Shown one piece after another: positions 46,052 through 57,068 of a stretch of DNA of 64,000 nucleotides (position 1 is its first letter; each line of letters begins with the position of its first letter). Under the pieces are notes generated by a model. That model made no database searches. It was not told where the DNA came from and saw only the letters and a list, made by a program, of their open reading frames with translations. This DNA comes from Sinorhizobium chiapasense (lineage in GTDB: Bacteria; Pseudomonadota; Alphaproteobacteria; Rhizobiales; Rhizobiaceae), in NCBI RefSeq assembly GCF_036488675.1, contig NZ_CP133148.1, positions 1,550,001 to 1,614,000 on the forward strand, given 5' to 3'. The translations under genes were made by a program, and so were the position numbers.

Positions 46052-46996
46052 TCAGACGGATCCGGAGAAGGTGTCGCAGGCCGACATCTGGCCGCTGTCA
46101 AAGCCGCGCTGGAACCATCTCATCCGTTGCTCCGATGTGCCGTGGTTGAAGCTCTCCGGGACGACATAGCCTTGCATGCGCTTTTGCAGCGTATCGTCGC
46201 CGATCTGCGTGGCGGCATTCAACGCCTCCTCCAGATCGCCGCGTTCCAGCAAACCCTTCTGCTCCGTATACTTGCCCCAGATTCCGGCGAAACAATCAGC
46301 CTGCAGTTCGACGCGGATCGACATCTGGTTCGCCTCGACCTCGCTCATGCGTTGCCGCATCTGGTTGAATTTCGGCAAGACACCGATCAGGTTCTGCACG
46401 TGATGGCCGACCTCATGGGCAAGGACATAGGCCTGGGCGAAGTCACCGGCGGCATCGAATTTATGAGCGAGTTCGTCGAAGAAGCTCATGTCGAGATAGA
46501 CCTTGCGGTCGCCCGGGCAATAGAACGGCCCCGACGCGGCGGAGGCAAAGCCGCAGGCCGATCGGACGGAGTCACTGAACAGCACGAGCTTCGGTTCCTG
46601 ATACTGTTCGCCGCTCGCCTGGAAGATGCCGTTCCACGTGTCTTCCGTTTCAGCAAGTACCGTCGCCATGAAGGCTTTCATCTCTTCCTCTTCGGCCGAA
46701 CCTTGTGGCACCTGTGAGCCGTCGCTCTGCTCGAAGCCAGGCATGCTCATCGGGCCGCCGCCCTGGAGGACCTGGAGCATGTCGATGCCCATGGCCCGCA
46801 GCACGAAATAGAGAATCACGAGAAAGATGATCGTGCCGAAGCTCATTCCGCCGCCGGCGCGGCGCATGCCGCCTCCCCCGCCCGGCAAGCGGAACCCACC
46901 GCCACGGCCGAACGGGCTGCCTCCGGGCCCGCCTCCGGGGCTCGCCCCGCGCTGATCTTCAATGTTTCCGGATTGGCGGCGACCCTTCCATTCCAT
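46052..46996 (-). CDS. Putative neutral zinc metallopeptidase, YpfJ family
   Basis: The 314-residue protein has a Gly-rich N-terminus, one transmembrane segment 'FGTIIFLVILYFVLRAMGI' (residues ~52-70) and a zincin domain with HEVGHHVQ, followed by 'ELQADCFAGIWGKY' (third ligand Glu region). Related proteins are uncharacterised membrane-bound proteases. It converges with the aldo-keto reductase gene and is 387 bp from carB. Confidence 0.88.
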   Translation of the reverse strand: MEWKGRRQSGNIEDQRGASPGGGPGGSPFGRGGGFRLPGGGGGMRRAGGGMSFGTIIFLVILYFVLRAMGIDMLQVLQGGGPMSMPGFEQSDGSQVPQGSAEEEEMKAFMATVLAETEDTWNGIFQASGEQYQEPKLVLFSDSVRSACGFASAASGPFYCPGDRKVYLDMSFFDELAHKFDAAGDFAQAYVLAHEVGHHVQNLIGVLPKFNQMRQRMSEVEANQMSIRVELQADCFAGIWGKYTEQKGLLERGDLEEALNAATQIGDDTLQKRMQGYVVPESFNHGTSEQRMRWFQRGFDSGQMSACDTFSGSV

Positions 46997-47383
46997 GATC
47001 AGTCCTCCAGGCGTCGCATCGGCTTAATGCATTGAATGATTTATATGCCCGAGCGACGATCCTTGTAAAACGCTATCGCCACCATCCTGTTTCGTCGGGC
47101 CGATCTTTTTTGATTTGGCAAGCCGATCGCGGAGGCATGGAGTCGAGTTCGACCCCGTCGCAAAATTCCGGGCTTCCCCATGGTCCTGTGGTCGTTCGGC
47201 GGGTGCGGGAGTGGCACCCCAAATATCTTCGCTTTATTGTCGATTCCGAAATTTTCGGGGTTTCGCTTGCAGAAACATTTGCCTATAAGCCGCTTCTAGC
47301 CTGAAAAGACCATAAATGCGCGCCCCGGCCGGTGACCTCCCACCCTGGCCGGTTTTTCGCGCAGCTAGAAACGGATAAGAGCC
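46997..47383. other. carB upstream region
   Basis: No supported gene in 387 bp. It includes a hairpin at 47325-47357 (CCGGCC...GGCCGG followed by TTTTT) ending 27 bp before carB, which looks like an intrinsic terminator or attenuator. Confidence 0.5.
47325..47357 (+). terminator. Terminator-like hairpin directly before carB
   Basis: CCGGCC and GGCCGG pair around a 16-base loop and are followed by five T. It could attenuate carB transcription or end a short leader RNA. The regulator or signal is not visible. Confidence 0.5.
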
Positions 47384-50300
47384 ATGCCGAAGCGCCAAGA
47401 TATCAAATCGATCCTCATCATCGGCGCGGGGCCGATCGTCATCGGTCAGGCATGTGAATTCGACTATTCCGGCACGCAGGCCTGCAAGGCGCTGAAGGAA
47501 GAAGGCTACCGGGTCATCCTGGTCAATTCCAACCCGGCAACGATCATGACCGACCCGGGACTGGCCGATGCGACCTACGTCGAACCGATTACACCGGAAG
47601 TCGTCGCCAAGATCATCGCCAAGGAGCGTCCCGACGCGCTGCTGCCGACCATGGGTGGGCAGACGGCGCTCAACACGGCGCTCTCGCTGCGCCGCATGGG
47701 CGTGCTCGACCGCTACAATGTCGAGATGATCGGCGCCAAGCCGGAGGCGATCGACAAGGCCGAGGATCGTGCCCTCTTCCGCGAGGCCATGGCGAAGATC
47801 GGTCTTGAAACGCCCAGATCGCGGCTTGCGAACGCCACCGACATCAAGGATCTGGATCGCAAGGCGCACGAGGCGGAACGGGCGGAGCTGAAAGCCAGGC
47901 TCACCGGCCCCGAACTCGACAAGGCTCTCGACGAGCTGGAAAATCAATGGAACCTCGGTGAAGGCGATCGCAAGCAGCGCTATCTCAACCACGCCATGGC
48001 GATTGCCGCGCAGGCGCTCGACGACGTCGGCCTGCCCGCGATCATCCGCCCGTCCTTCACGCTCGGCGGCACCGGCGGCGGCATCGCCTACAACCGTTCG
48101 GAATTCTTCGAGATCGTCGGCAGCGGTCTCGATGCGTCGCCGACGACGGAAGTCCTGATCGAGGAGTCGGTCCTCGGCTGGAAGGAATATGAGATGGAGG
48201 TCGTCCGCGACAAGGCGGATAACTGCATCATCATCTGCTCGATCGAGAACATCGACCCGATGGGCGTCCACACGGGTGACTCGATCACGGTCGCGCCGGC
48301 GCTGACCCTGACCGACAAGGAATACCAGATCATGCGCAACGCCTCGATCGCGGTGCTGCGCGAAATCGGCGTCGAAACCGGCGGATCGAACGTGCAGTTC
48401 GCGGTCAATCCGGCGAACGGCCGCCTCGTCGTCATCGAGATGAACCCGCGCGTGTCGCGCTCCTCTGCGCTGGCGTCCAAGGCAACCGGCTTCCCGATTG
48501 CCAAGATCGCCGCCAAGCTCGCCGTCGGCTACACGCTCGACGAGCTGGAGAACGATATCACCGGTGGCGCGACGCCGGCATCGTTCGAGCCGTCGATCGA
48601 CTATGTGGTTACGAAGATCCCGCGTTTCGCCTTCGAAAAGTTCCCCGGCGCCGAACCGACGCTGACCACTGCGATGAAGTCGGTCGGCGAGGTCATGGCG
48701 ATCGGTCGTACCTTCGCTGAATCGCTGCAGAAGGCACTTCGTGGTCTCGAAACGGGATTGACCGGCCTCGACGAGATCGACATCCCGGATTTCGACGAGA
48801 ATGGCGACGGCCGCAATGCCATCCGTGCGGCGATCGGCACGCCGACGCCGGACCGCCTGCGTATGGTCGCCCAGGCGCTCCGTCTTGGCATGAGCGAGGC
48901 GGAGGTGCACGAGGCCTGCAAGATCGATCCGTGGTTTATCGCCCAGTTCCAGGCGATCGTCGACATGGAGGCCCGCATTCGCGAGCATGGCCTGCCGCAG
49001 GACGCAGAAAACCTGCGTATGCTGAAAGCCATGGGCTTCTCGGACGCGCGCCTTGCGACGCTCACCGGCAAGCGCCCGAAGGAAGTGGCGGAACTGCGCA
49101 ACTCGCTCAACGTCCGCCCGGTCTACAAGCGCATCGACACCTGCGCGGCCGAGTTCGCCTCGCCGACCGCATACATGTACTCAACCTATGAAACGCCCTT
49201 CGTCGGCACTGCGCGCTCGGAAGCTCAGGTTTCCGATCGCAAGAAGGTCGTCATCCTCGGTGGCGGGCCGAACCGGATCGGCCAGGGTATCGAGTTCGAC
49301 TATTGCTGCTGCCACGCGGCCTTCGCGCTGAAGGATGCAGGCTACGAAGCGATCATGGTCAACTGCAATCCGGAAACAGTTTCGACAGACTACGATACGT
49401 CCGACCGGCTGTATTTCGAGCCGCTCACCGCCGAAGATGTCATCGAGATCATGCGCGCCGAACAGCAAAACGGCACGCTGCATGGCGTCATCGTACAGTT
49501 TGGCGGCCAGACGCCGCTGAAGCTCGCCGAAGCACTGGAAAAGAACGGCATCCCGATCCTCGGTACGGCTCCCGACGCGATCGACCTCGCCGAGGACCGC
49601 GATCGCTTTCAGAAGCTCTTGATGAAGCTCGATCTCAACCAGCCGAACAACGGCATCGCCTATTCCGTCGAGCAGGCCCGCCTCGTCGCCGCGGAAATCG
49701 GTTTTCCGCTAGTCGTGCGACCGTCCTATGTTCTCGGCGGGCGCGCGATGCAGATCATCCATTCGGAAAGCATGCTGCAGACCTACCTGCTCGACACGGT
49801 CCCGGGGCTGGTGCCGGAGGACATCAAGCAGCGTTATCCCAATGACAAGACCGGTCAGATCAACACGCTGCTCGGCAAGAATCCGCTGCTTTTCGACAGC
49901 TACCTGACGAACGCGACCGAAGTGGACGTCGACTGCCTGTGCGACGGCAAGGACGTTTTCGTCTCGGGCATCATGGAGCATATCGAGGAAGCCGGTATCC
50001 ATTCCGGCGACTCCGCCTGCTCGCTGCCGGTTCATACGCTCGACAAGGACCTTGTCGACGAGCTTGAACGCCAGACGACAGCGCTCGCCAAGGCGCTTAA
50101 CGTCGGCGGCCTGATGAACGTGCAGTTCGCCATCAAGGACGGCACGATCTACGTGCTCGAGGTCAACCCACGGGCGTCGCGTACCGTCCCCTTCGTGGCG
50201 AAAACCATCGGTGCGCCGATCGCGAAGATCGCGGCACGGGTGATGGCGGGCGAAGCGCTGGAGACAGCGATTGCCGCCTATGGCCGGAAACCGGACCCGC

Positions 50301-50872
50301 GCAATCTGAAGCACATCGCCGTCAAGGAAGCGGTTTTCCCGTTCGCCCGGTTCCCCGGCGTAGACACGCTGCTCGGGCCGGAAATGCGCTCGACCGGCGA
50401 AGTTATCGGCCTCGACACGGACTACGCGCTTGCCTTCGCCAAGTCCCAGCTCGGCGCGGGCGTCGACCTGCCGCGCGACGGAACGGTTTTCGTTTCCGTT
50501 CGCGACGAGGACAAGGCGCGCGTGCTTCCGGCAATCCGCATCCTCGCCGAGATCGGCTTCAAGGTGATGGCGACGGGCGGTACGGCCCGCTTCCTCGGCG
50601 AGCAAGGCATTACGGCTACCAAGATCAACAAGGTTCTCGAGGGCCGACCGCATGTCGAGGATGCGATCCGCAACCGACAGGTCCAGCTGGTCATCAATAC
50701 GACGGACGGCAACAAGGCGATCTCCGACTCGAAATCGCTGCGTCGTGCGACACTGATGCAGAAGGTGCCTTACTACACCACGATGGCCGGTGCCGAAGCG
50801 GCGGCGCTTGCGATCAAGGCCCTGAAGGCAGGAAACCTCGAGGTCCGTCCGCTGCAGAGCTATTTCAACTAG
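47384..50872 (+). CDS. carB: Carbamoyl-phosphate synthase large subunit
   Basis: The 1162-residue protein makes carbamoyl phosphate for pyrimidines and arginine with the CarA glutaminase, which is not in this window. Both ATP-grasp halves are present: '[29 protein letters not shown]' and '[28 protein letters not shown]' start them, and '[20 protein letters not shown]' and '[20 protein letters not shown]' mark the metal sites. An MGS allosteric domain ends it. About 90 residues longer than the E. coli enzyme, as in other rhizobia. Confidence 0.97.
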   Translation: MPKRQDIKSILIIGAGPIVIGQACEFDYSGTQACKALKEEGYRVILVNSNPATIMTDPGLADATYVEPITPEVVAKIIAKERPDALLPTMGGQTALNTALSLRRMGVLDRYNVEMIGAKPEAIDKAEDRALFREAMAKIGLETPRSRLANATDIKDLDRKAHEAERAELKARLTGPELDKALDELENQWNLGEGDRKQRYLNHAMAIAAQALDDVGLPAIIRPSFTLGGTGGGIAYNRSEFFEIVGSGLDASPTTEVLIEESVLGWKEYEMEVVRDKADNCIIICSIENIDPMGVHTGDSITVAPALTLTDKEYQIMRNASIAVLREIGVETGGSNVQFAVNPANGRLVVIEMNPRVSRSSALASKATGFPIAKIAAKLAVGYTLDELENDITGGATPASFEPSIDYVVTKIPRFAFEKFPGAEPTLTTAMKSVGEVMAIGRTFAESLQKALRGLETGLTGLDEIDIPDFDENGDGRNAIRAAIGTPTPDRLRMVAQALRLGMSEAEVHEACKIDPWFIAQFQAIVDMEARIREHGLPQDAENLRMLKAMGFSDARLATLTGKRPKEVAELRNSLNVRPVYKRIDTCAAEFASPTAYMYSTYETPFVGTARSEAQVSDRKKVVILGGGPNRIGQGIEFDYCCCHAAFALKDAGYEAIMVNCNPETVSTDYDTSDRLYFEPLTAEDVIEIMRAEQQNGTLHGVIVQFGGQTPLKLAEALEKNGIPILGTAPDAIDLAEDRDRFQKLLMKLDLNQPNNGIAYSVEQARLVAAEIGFPLVVRPSYVLGGRAMQIIHSESMLQTYLLDTVPGLVPEDIKQRYPNDKTGQINTLLGKNPLLFDSYLTNATEVDVDCLCDGKDVFVSGIMEHIEEAGIHSGDSACSLPVHTLDKDLVDELERQTTALAKALNVGGLMNVQFAIKDGTIYVLEVNPRASRTVPFVAKTIGAPIAKIAARVMAGEALETAIAAYGRKPDPRNLKHIAVKEAVFPFARFPGVDTLLGPEMRSTGEVIGLDTDYALAFAKSQLGAGVDLPRDGTVFVSVRDEDKARVLPAIRILAEIGFKVMATGGTARFLGEQGITATKINKVLEGRPHVEDAIRNRQVQLVINTTDGNKAISDSKSLRRATLMQKVPYYTTMAGAEAAALAIKALKAGNLEVRPLQSYFN

Positions 50873-50876
50873 GCCT

Positions 50877-50981
50877 GTACTGCATGTTTCCCTAAGTCGT
50901 ACCCGATTTGGGATAAAAACATGCGGCAATTCAAATAGGTACAGCGCCCTTTGCGCGTCTGACAAGGCGCGCGGCGCTGTA
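50877..50981. repeat. Sinorhizobium-type dispersed palindromic repeat (ABC-like), copy 2
   Basis: Reverse-orientation copy of 27966-28069: TACTGCATGTTTCCCTAAG, GGGATAAAAACATGCGGC, then CAGCGCCCTTTGCGCGTC and GGCGCGCGGCGCTGTA. It sits just after carB and may serve as its 3' end. Confidence 0.75.
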
Positions 50982-51229
50982 CGAAACCCGCGGTGACGAT
51001 GATCGGTTGGGGGGTGTTTCCGCGCCTGTCGCGGCTCGTGCATTGATTGCCGACGTCGCCGTGCAGCGACCTTCCGCCGATTGAAAAATCTGGCAATGGC
51101 AATTGGCTTTCTGCTATAAGTGCGGTTCGGATGTTTCGGACGGTTCCGACGCTCGCGCGCCGGAGACCGTTTTCTTTTGCGTTGGCGCTGCCGAAAGGCG
51201 GCGCTGCGTGTTTGATGAAGGATGATGAA

Positions 51230-51706
51230 ATGGTCGACAAAGTGCCGATGACACAGGGTGGGTTCGCCAATCTGCAGGAGGAGCTGCGCTGGCGCCAGCA
51301 GGGAGAACGCCCGCGAATCATCGAAGCGATCGCCGAGGCTCGCGCCCATGGCGACTTGTCGGAAAACGCTGAATATCATGCTGCCAAGGAAGCGCAGAGC
51401 CACAACGAGGGCCGGATCACCGAGCTCGAGGATCTGATCGCGCGCGCCGAGGTTATCGATCTTTCGAAGATGTCCGGGTCGAAGATCAAGTTCGGCGCCA
51501 AGGTCAAGCTTGTCGACGAGGACACCGACGAGGAGAAGACCTACCAGATCGTCGGTGATCAGGAAGCCGATGTCAAAGCGGGTCGCATTTCTATTTCCTC
51601 CCCCATTGCTCGTGCGCTGATCGGCAAGGAAGTCGGCGACTCGATCGAGGTCAACGCACCGGGCGGCTCCAAGGCCTACGAAATCCTCGCCATACACTGG
51701 GGCTGA
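51230..51706 (+). CDS. greA: Transcription elongation factor GreA
   Basis: The 158-residue factor has the N-terminal coiled coil ending in the acidic tip '[16 protein letters not shown]' that enters the RNA polymerase channel, and the C-terminal FKBP-like domain with '[25 protein letters not shown]'. ATG 51230 follows GAAGGATGATGAA and gives the standard length. It rescues backtracked RNA polymerase. The order carB-greA-lpsB matches S. meliloti as I know it. Confidence 0.95.
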   Translation: MVDKVPMTQGGFANLQEELRWRQQGERPRIIEAIAEARAHGDLSENAEYHAAKEAQSHNEGRITELEDLIARAEVIDLSKMSGSKIKFGAKVKLVDEDTDEEKTYQIVGDQEADVKAGRISISSPIARALIGKEVGDSIEVNAPGGSKAYEILAIHWG

Positions 51707-51864
51707 CCGGCTCCGACGTCACGATGATTTTGGGTTGTGACAACCCAAACGTGACCGATGTTACCAGGGCGGGGTGCGCTCATCCCGCTCAAGGGACGTG
51801 AGGCTCGCTCCGTCCCCTTCCCTTTGCAAATGATGATTGTCGCATGCGCGAGGAGAGCGCTCAC

Positions 51865-52920
51865 GTGGCCGATATCCGGAACATCGAGGTCATTGCGCCC
51901 AATTTCAAGCAACGCCTCTCCGGCGTCACTTCGACCATCATTCAACTCGTTCCGATCCAGCGTGCGCTCGGCCAGAAGATTGCGGTCCTTGGCCCTGGAC
52001 TTCCTGCGACATTGCCGTCGATCCGGTTTCGCGATCTGATCCATTTGTGGAAAGCTCCGGCGGGTCGGCCTTGCCGCGTGTGGCACGCGCGCCGCAATGT
52101 TGAAATGCTGCCGGCGATCATCCTGCGCGATCTTCTGCGCATGAAAATCAGGATCGTCTTCACTTCCGCCTCACAACGGCGGCACACGGGATGGAGCAGG
52201 TACCTTATCGGCAGGATGGATGCGGTGATTGCGACAAGCAGCAAGACGGCCGCCTATCTGCAAGTGCCCAACACCGTGATACTACACGGCATAGACACCA
52301 AGCGCTTTCGCCCGGCGACCGACAAAGCGGAAGCAAAACGTGCACTCGGGCTGGATCCTGCCAAGAAGATTGTCGGCTGTTTCGGACGCGTGCGCCGTCA
52401 GAAGGGCACGGATCTTTTCGTAGACAGCATGATCGCGCTCCTCCCCAGCCGGCCCGATTGGTGCGCCGTCGTAGCGGGACGCGCGACCGGACAGCATCTC
52501 GCCTTCGAGTCGGAACTGAAGCAACGGGTCGCCAAGGTGGGCCTTGCGGATCGCATCCTCTTTGCCGGCGAGCACACCAACATCCCGGATTGGTACCGGG
52601 CGCTCGACCTGTTCATTGCGCCGCAACGCTGGGAGGGTTTTGGTCTGACTCCGTTGGAGGCAATGGCAAGCGGCGTCCCGGTCGTGGCAACCGACGTCGG
52701 TGCTTTCTCGGAACTGATTGCCGGCGGTGGCGCGGAAACGGGCGTTGTCATTCCAGCCGACGATGTGAACGCCATGGTCGACGGTGCCGCCGCCTTCATG
52801 GATGATCTGCCGCGACTCGCGGCCGCCGGCGCCAATGGTCTGTCGCGGACCTCGAATAGTTTCGCGATCGAAGGCGAGGCGCGGGCAATAGGCGCCATCT
52901 ACGAAAGGCTCATGCGCTGA
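51865..52920 (+). CDS. lpsB: LPS core mannosyltransferase LpsB
   Basis: GTG 51865 has GAGGAG eight bases upstream and gives 351 residues, the length I recall for S. meliloti LpsB. It is a GT-4 family enzyme: 'GCFGRVRRQKGTDLFVDSMI' and 'APQRWEGFGLTPLEAMASGVPVVATDVGAFSE' (the EX7E region). LpsB adds core sugars to lipid A-Kdo in the cytoplasm; mutants are defective in symbiosis and peptide resistance. It faces lpsE across a 15-bp gap. Confidence 0.9.
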   Translation: MADIRNIEVIAPNFKQRLSGVTSTIIQLVPIQRALGQKIAVLGPGLPATLPSIRFRDLIHLWKAPAGRPCRVWHARRNVEMLPAIILRDLLRMKIRIVFTSASQRRHTGWSRYLIGRMDAVIATSSKTAAYLQVPNTVILHGIDTKRFRPATDKAEAKRALGLDPAKKIVGCFGRVRRQKGTDLFVDSMIALLPSRPDWCAVVAGRATGQHLAFESELKQRVAKVGLADRILFAGEHTNIPDWYRALDLFIAPQRWEGFGLTPLEAMASGVPVVATDVGAFSELIAGGGAETGVVIPADDVNAMVDGAAAFMDDLPRLAAAGANGLSRTSNSFAIEGEARAIGAIYERLMR

Positions 52921-52935
52921 GCAACAGGACAAAGA

Positions 52936-53958
52936 CTAACGCTTCGAGGCGAAGAGCTTCAGGTAGGCGTCCGTGATGGCCTCTTTGGAGAACTGCCTCA
53001 TCAGCGTCTCGTGCCCGCGCTCGGCAAGGTTTGCCCGCAGCGCATCGTCGTTAGCAATGCGCTCGACCGCATGCGCAAAACCCTCCGCATCGCCGATATC
53101 GACCATCAGACCGTTTTCGCCATCGCGCATGAACCATTGAGGCCCCTCCGAGCGGCTCGAGACGACCGGTGTTCCCTGCGCCCATGCCTCCAGAATGACA
53201 TTGCCGAGCGGCTCGTGGCTCGAAGCCATCACGAATATATCGGCTGCCGCGAGGAATGGCCTCGTGTCCTTCTGCCACCCCGCGAAGCGCACCCGGGCGG
53301 CGACACCGAGATCGGCGGCAAGCTTGTGAAGGTTGTCCCGCTCCTCTCCATCACCGAGCAGCCAGAGGTAAGCGCCCGGCACCTTGGCGATCGCTTGGAT
53401 CAACGTGTGGAAACCCTTGCGTTCGACAAAGCGCCCCATCGACATGACGACCGGGGCTCCCTCAGGTGTGTCGAGCGTTGACCGGGTGACCGGTTGGACT
53501 CGCTCGGTGCTGGTGAAATTCGAGATGATCTCGATATCCCGCTTCCAGCCGAGCTTGCGAACATGCTCGGCGATGCCGGGCGTATTGCAGACGAGGCAGT
53601 CCGTGTTGCGGAAATAGTCGAGGCGTGGCGGGTAGTCGCCGAGCCGGGAAATCTTGATGCAGCCTTTGTAGGCCGGCATCAATTCGCTGGCCCGCGGTGC
53701 CCAGGCCATCAGGGCGTTCGGCCTCTCGCGCCGCGCCATGTGCATCACCTTGCGCGGTAGCAGCAGGCGATCCAGCGACAAGTTCCGGAAGTGGCTCTCC
53801 ACAATCCTGGTTGCGCCTTCGATTTCCGGGCGCCAAAGACGGCGCGGTCGGATGACGGATGTCTGCTCCACACCGCGTTCGGCAAGCGCGTTGACGAGAT
53901 GGACGAAGAAACGCTCGGCGCCGCCATCCTTGCCGAAATGGAAGTGCATGACCTTCAT
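52936..53958 (-). CDS. lpsE: LPS core glycosyltransferase LpsE
   Basis: A 340-residue GT-4 family protein beginning MKVMHFHFGKDGGAERFFVH, with 'VVMSMGRFVERKGFHTLIQAI' and 'HEPLGNVILEAWAQGTPVVSSRSEGP'. It is a clear paralogue of the next gene, starting with almost the same 17 residues. Its ATG overlaps the lpsD stop (ATGA). Family and position agree with lpsE of the S. meliloti lpsCDE operon. The sugar added is not derivable here. Confidence 0.88.
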   Translation of the reverse strand: MKVMHFHFGKDGGAERFFVHLVNALAERGVEQTSVIRPRRLWRPEIEGATRIVESHFRNLSLDRLLLPRKVMHMARRERPNALMAWAPRASELMPAYKGCIKISRLGDYPPRLDYFRNTDCLVCNTPGIAEHVRKLGWKRDIEIISNFTSTERVQPVTRSTLDTPEGAPVVMSMGRFVERKGFHTLIQAIAKVPGAYLWLLGDGEERDNLHKLAADLGVAARVRFAGWQKDTRPFLAAADIFVMASSHEPLGNVILEAWAQGTPVVSSRSEGPQWFMRDGENGLMVDIGDAEGFAHAVERIANDDALRANLAERGHETLMRQFSKEAITDAYLKLFASKR

Positions 53959-54986
53959 CGCTGCGCCGCACCTCTGGAGAAGAGTTCGAGATAGGCGTCG
54001 GTGATCGCCTGCTCGGAAAAGCGTGTGCGCAATGTTTCGCGGCCGCCGGCACTCAATCGTTCCCGAAATTCCGGATCGTCGCGCAGCCGGCGGATTGCAT
54101 TTGCCAGACCCTCGTCGTCGCCGCGGTCCACCATCAGCGCGTCGACTTCGTCCGTCATCACCCAGGATGGCCCCTCGGCACGCGAGGAGATCGTCGCCTT
54201 TCCGGCGCCCCAGCCTTCGAAGCACACGTTGCCAAGTGGCTCATGCGAAGAATTGATGACGAAGACGTCACCGGCCGCGAGATAGCCGTAGGCATTGGTC
54301 TGCCAGCCTGCAAAACGGACGCGATCGCGCAGTCCCAACTCGTCCGTCAGAGCTTCGAGCCGCTCGCGCTCCGGTCCGTCGCCGACGAGCCAAAGATGGG
54401 CGCCGTCGACCTTCTTGACCGCGCGGATGAGCCCATCGAAGCCCTTGCGCTTGACGAACCGACCCATGCCGACGACCACGAATGCGTCGGCCGGTGTCCG
54501 CATCTCCTTGCGCGCGATCGGAGCGACCGGCAACGCCCGGGTGAAATTCGCTATGACCTCAATGCCGCGTTTCCATCCGAGTTCACGAACCCTCGCGGCC
54601 ATGTCCGGGGTGATGCAAACCAGCGTCTCCACATTGGTGTAGTAGCCGAGATGCTCGGGGTAATCGCCGAGGCGAGAGATGCGCAGCGCATCCTTGTATG
54701 CCGGCATGAAGCGGCTCGCCCGCAACTGCCACGCCATGATGACGTCGGGCCGGAAATCGCGCAGGATGCGCCGCATCCGCCACTGCAGAAGGAATCGCGA
54801 AAGCGATATCCTGCGGAAGACACCTTCGTAGATTGTCGCGCTGCCTTCGATATCCTTGCGCCAACTGCGGTCAGGGCGGATGAGCACGCGCTGTTCGACG
54901 CCCCTGTCATGCAGGGCATTGACGAGGTTGACGAAGAATCGCTCTGCCCCGCCTTCCTTGCCGAAGTGAATATGCATGACCTTCAT
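53955..54986 (-). CDS. lpsD: LPS core glycosyltransferase LpsD
   Basis: A 343-residue GT-4 family enzyme, paralogous to LpsE: MKVMHIHFGKEGGAERFFVN, 'FVVVGMGRFVKRKGFDGLIRAVKKVDGAHLWLVGDGPERE' and 'HEPLGNVCFEGWGAGKATISSRAEGP'. It acts on the growing core oligosaccharide at the cytoplasmic face. It lies between lpsC and lpsE, overlapping the latter, so the three are one transcript. Confidence 0.88.
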   Translation of the reverse strand: MKVMHIHFGKEGGAERFFVNLVNALHDRGVEQRVLIRPDRSWRKDIEGSATIYEGVFRRISLSRFLLQWRMRRILRDFRPDVIMAWQLRASRFMPAYKDALRISRLGDYPEHLGYYTNVETLVCITPDMAARVRELGWKRGIEVIANFTRALPVAPIARKEMRTPADAFVVVGMGRFVKRKGFDGLIRAVKKVDGAHLWLVGDGPERERLEALTDELGLRDRVRFAGWQTNAYGYLAAGDVFVINSSHEPLGNVCFEGWGAGKATISSRAEGPSWVMTDEVDALMVDRGDDEGLANAIRRLRDDPEFRERLSAGGRETLRTRFSEQAITDAYLELFSRGAAQR

Positions 54987-55028
54987 GGATTACCTTTCGA
55001 GGCTTCGGTCACGCTTCCCGGAATTGAC

Positions 55029-55841
55029 CTAGTGGGAAAGCGCGTCGTCGGTATTCGGCCGTGCCTTGAGAGCGTGCCTTTGGTAGATCTTGGCCGCCGT
55101 CAGAAAAGCATAGACCGCTCCGGTCATCGCCTCGATGAATCCAGGCAGGCCGCAGCGCCAAAGACCGTTGCGAAAATAGAGGCGAAAAAAGTAAAGCGCT
55201 GGACCGAAGACGAGCTTGTAGGACCTGGGCGGCTTTCCGGCTTCGAACTGTTGGTCGGCTTTCAGGCTTGAGTACTTGTTTTCCTTGAGGATCTGCTCGT
55301 CCATCACCAGCGGCCGGAAATGAAGAAGGCTGCCGGAGCGGGCATTGTCAACCCTGCCGTCCGGTACGATGCCTTCATGCACCTTCTGGCTCAGATCGTA
55401 TCGCCCCCTGCCCCGGCGGATCAGGCGCAGGTTCCGCCGCTCATGCACCTGTACCGGCGTGTAGCCGTAGCCGATCAGATAGGGGCGACGTGCGACGCGC
55501 CACCCCACCGTCTCTGCGGGGGCTCGAAGAAGATCCGGCAACAACTTGCGCAACGGTGCGTCGAGCCGCTCGTCCGCATCGATGTTGAAGCACCAAGGCT
55601 GGCTGCATTGCTCCAGCGCGAACTGTTTCTGCCCGGCGTAACCGCGCCACGGTTCATACATAAAGCGGATCGGCCAGCCCTTGTCGATGTAGGACTGCAC
55701 CAGGGGCGCCGTACCGTCGGTCGAGCCGGAATCGACGATGACGATCTCGGCGCACTGATCGAGGCTTTCGATGCAATTGCCCAGATAGCCTTCTTCGTTG
55801 AGGCAGATAATGAAAGCGGAAAGCGGAAGCTTGGAGGTCAC
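55029..55841 (-). CDS. lpsC: LPS core glycosyltransferase LpsC (GT-2 family)
   Basis: A 270-residue GT-2 enzyme with 'LSAFIICLNEEGYLGNCIESL', 'EIVIVDSGSTDGT' and the DxD-containing 'WCFNIDADERL'. It belongs to the WaaE/KdtX-like group that decorates the inner core. First of the three lps genes, 43 bp upstream of lpsD and following lrp, matching lrp-lpsCDE of S. meliloti. Confidence 0.88.
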   Translation of the reverse strand: MTSKLPLSAFIICLNEEGYLGNCIESLDQCAEIVIVDSGSTDGTAPLVQSYIDKGWPIRFMYEPWRGYAGQKQFALEQCSQPWCFNIDADERLDAPLRKLLPDLLRAPAETVGWRVARRPYLIGYGYTPVQVHERRNLRLIRRGRGRYDLSQKVHEGIVPDGRVDNARSGSLLHFRPLVMDEQILKENKYSSLKADQQFEAGKPPRSYKLVFGPALYFFRLYFRNGLWRCGLPGFIEAMTGAVYAFLTAAKIYQRHALKARPNTDDALSH

Positions 55842-55984
55842 GCCGACGCCTTTTCAAGCTGTTTGCGAAATGGTCCGGTCCGGCCTACGAAACATTCCGG
55901 TACTTTCCCCGAGCGGGAGCGCGTTTTCACGAGTACTTTTCCTACAGGGCCGCAAGCTCAATGCGGTGAGTGCCGGCCGCGCGG

Positions 55985-56455
55985 CTAGATTTCCACTTGG
56001 CACGCGTCCTTCACCTGGCGGATCGTCAGCATCGTGCGCACCGTATCGACATTGTCGGTTGCCGTTAGTTCCTCAATAACGAAATCCTGGAACCTCGCAA
56101 GGTTCTCGGCCACGCACTGCAGCAGAAAGTCGGATTCGCCCGAGACCATCCAAGCCTCGCGGACGAGCGGCCATGAAGCGGTGCGGGCGGCAAATGCCTT
56201 GAGGTTCGCGTCCGATTGATGCTTGAGGCCGACCATGCAGAAGGCAACGAGGTCGTAGCCGAGCGCCGATGCGTTCAGGAGCGCGCGGTAGCCGCGAATG
56301 ACACCCGCCTCCTCCAGCTTGCGGACGCGGCGTAGACAAGGGGGCGCCGAAATGCCCACGCGCTCGGCGAGCTCGACATTCGTCATCCGGCCGTTGCTTT
56401 GCAGTTCGCGCAGTATTTTCATATCGATGGCATCGAGCTCGACGCGTATGACCAT
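55985..56455 (-). CDS. lrp: Lrp/AsnC-family transcriptional regulator
   Basis: The 156-residue protein has the Lrp helix-turn-helix 'LDAIDMKILRELQSNGRMTNVELAERVGISAPPCLRRVRKLEEAGVIRGYRALL' and a C-terminal RAM ligand domain. In S. meliloti the gene at this position (lrp3) is co-transcribed with lpsCDE and needed for efficient symbiosis; LsrB is reported to control the operon. The 143-bp gap to lpsC allows that here. Confidence 0.9.
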   Translation of the reverse strand: MVIRVELDAIDMKILRELQSNGRMTNVELAERVGISAPPCLRRVRKLEEAGVIRGYRALLNASALGYDLVAFCMVGLKHQSDANLKAFAARTASWPLVREAWMVSGESDFLLQCVAENLARFQDFVIEELTATDNVDTVRTMLTIRQVKDACQVEI

Positions 56456-57068
56456 TGCCTAGCATCCCCATTTTGTCATCGGCCTTGGCGAGGAGGCCTT
56501 ATATGCCCGCCAGCAGGATCGTCGACCGGAGAGGCAGCCATCGCTGCAACTGCCCTGACGAGATGTTGCACCAATCGCGCCTCTCAAACCCGCAAGTGGA
56601 CGATAGCGCCGTCGCCACGAATGCGACAGGTCTGCCATTCCTGCAAGCGGCTAATTTCGTACCGGTGAGTAACATGCAACCTGACGCCAAAACGAGAGCA
56701 CTCGCTGACGCATGCACAAAAACCTTCGTATGGACGTCTGGGCGAAAACCGAGAGAAACAATCGTGGCCTCTAAGGGCGGTCGCGTAGTCGACGCATGGC
56801 GATCTCCTCCAGAACGGAGACAGTGCAAACAAGGCGGGTTGCCGTCGCGGCGGATTCGCACACCATGGTTGGCAGAAACGTTGAAAACGATGCAAAAATG
56901 CCCGATCTGGTGCCAAAACGCTGCCTGTGGCCCAAGCACTTGTGTGTATCGGCGGCCGTACCCTTGAAAGTACGAGTGGGGAATACCTAAAGTAAGGCAA
57001 TATTTTGCCAGTAACCACGGAACCGGATGACGCTGCCTCGGCTCTCCGGCCTTTTCAAGGACACGTTC
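56456..57068. other. Intergenic region between lrp and trxB
   Basis: About 600 bp between divergent genes with several spurious frames and no convincing protein. It should contain promoters for lrp-lpsCDE and trxB, including any LsrB-responsive site, but I cannot identify them by eye. Confidence 0.5.

Noticed and set aside
47032..47304. 90-codon plus-strand frame upstream of carB
   Set aside because: No ribosome site or similarity; the region is better explained as a leader with a terminator-like hairpin.
47234..48988. Long minus-strand frame opposite carB
   Set aside because: Antisense shadow of the carB coding sequence, rich in Arg, Asp and His with no recognisable fold.
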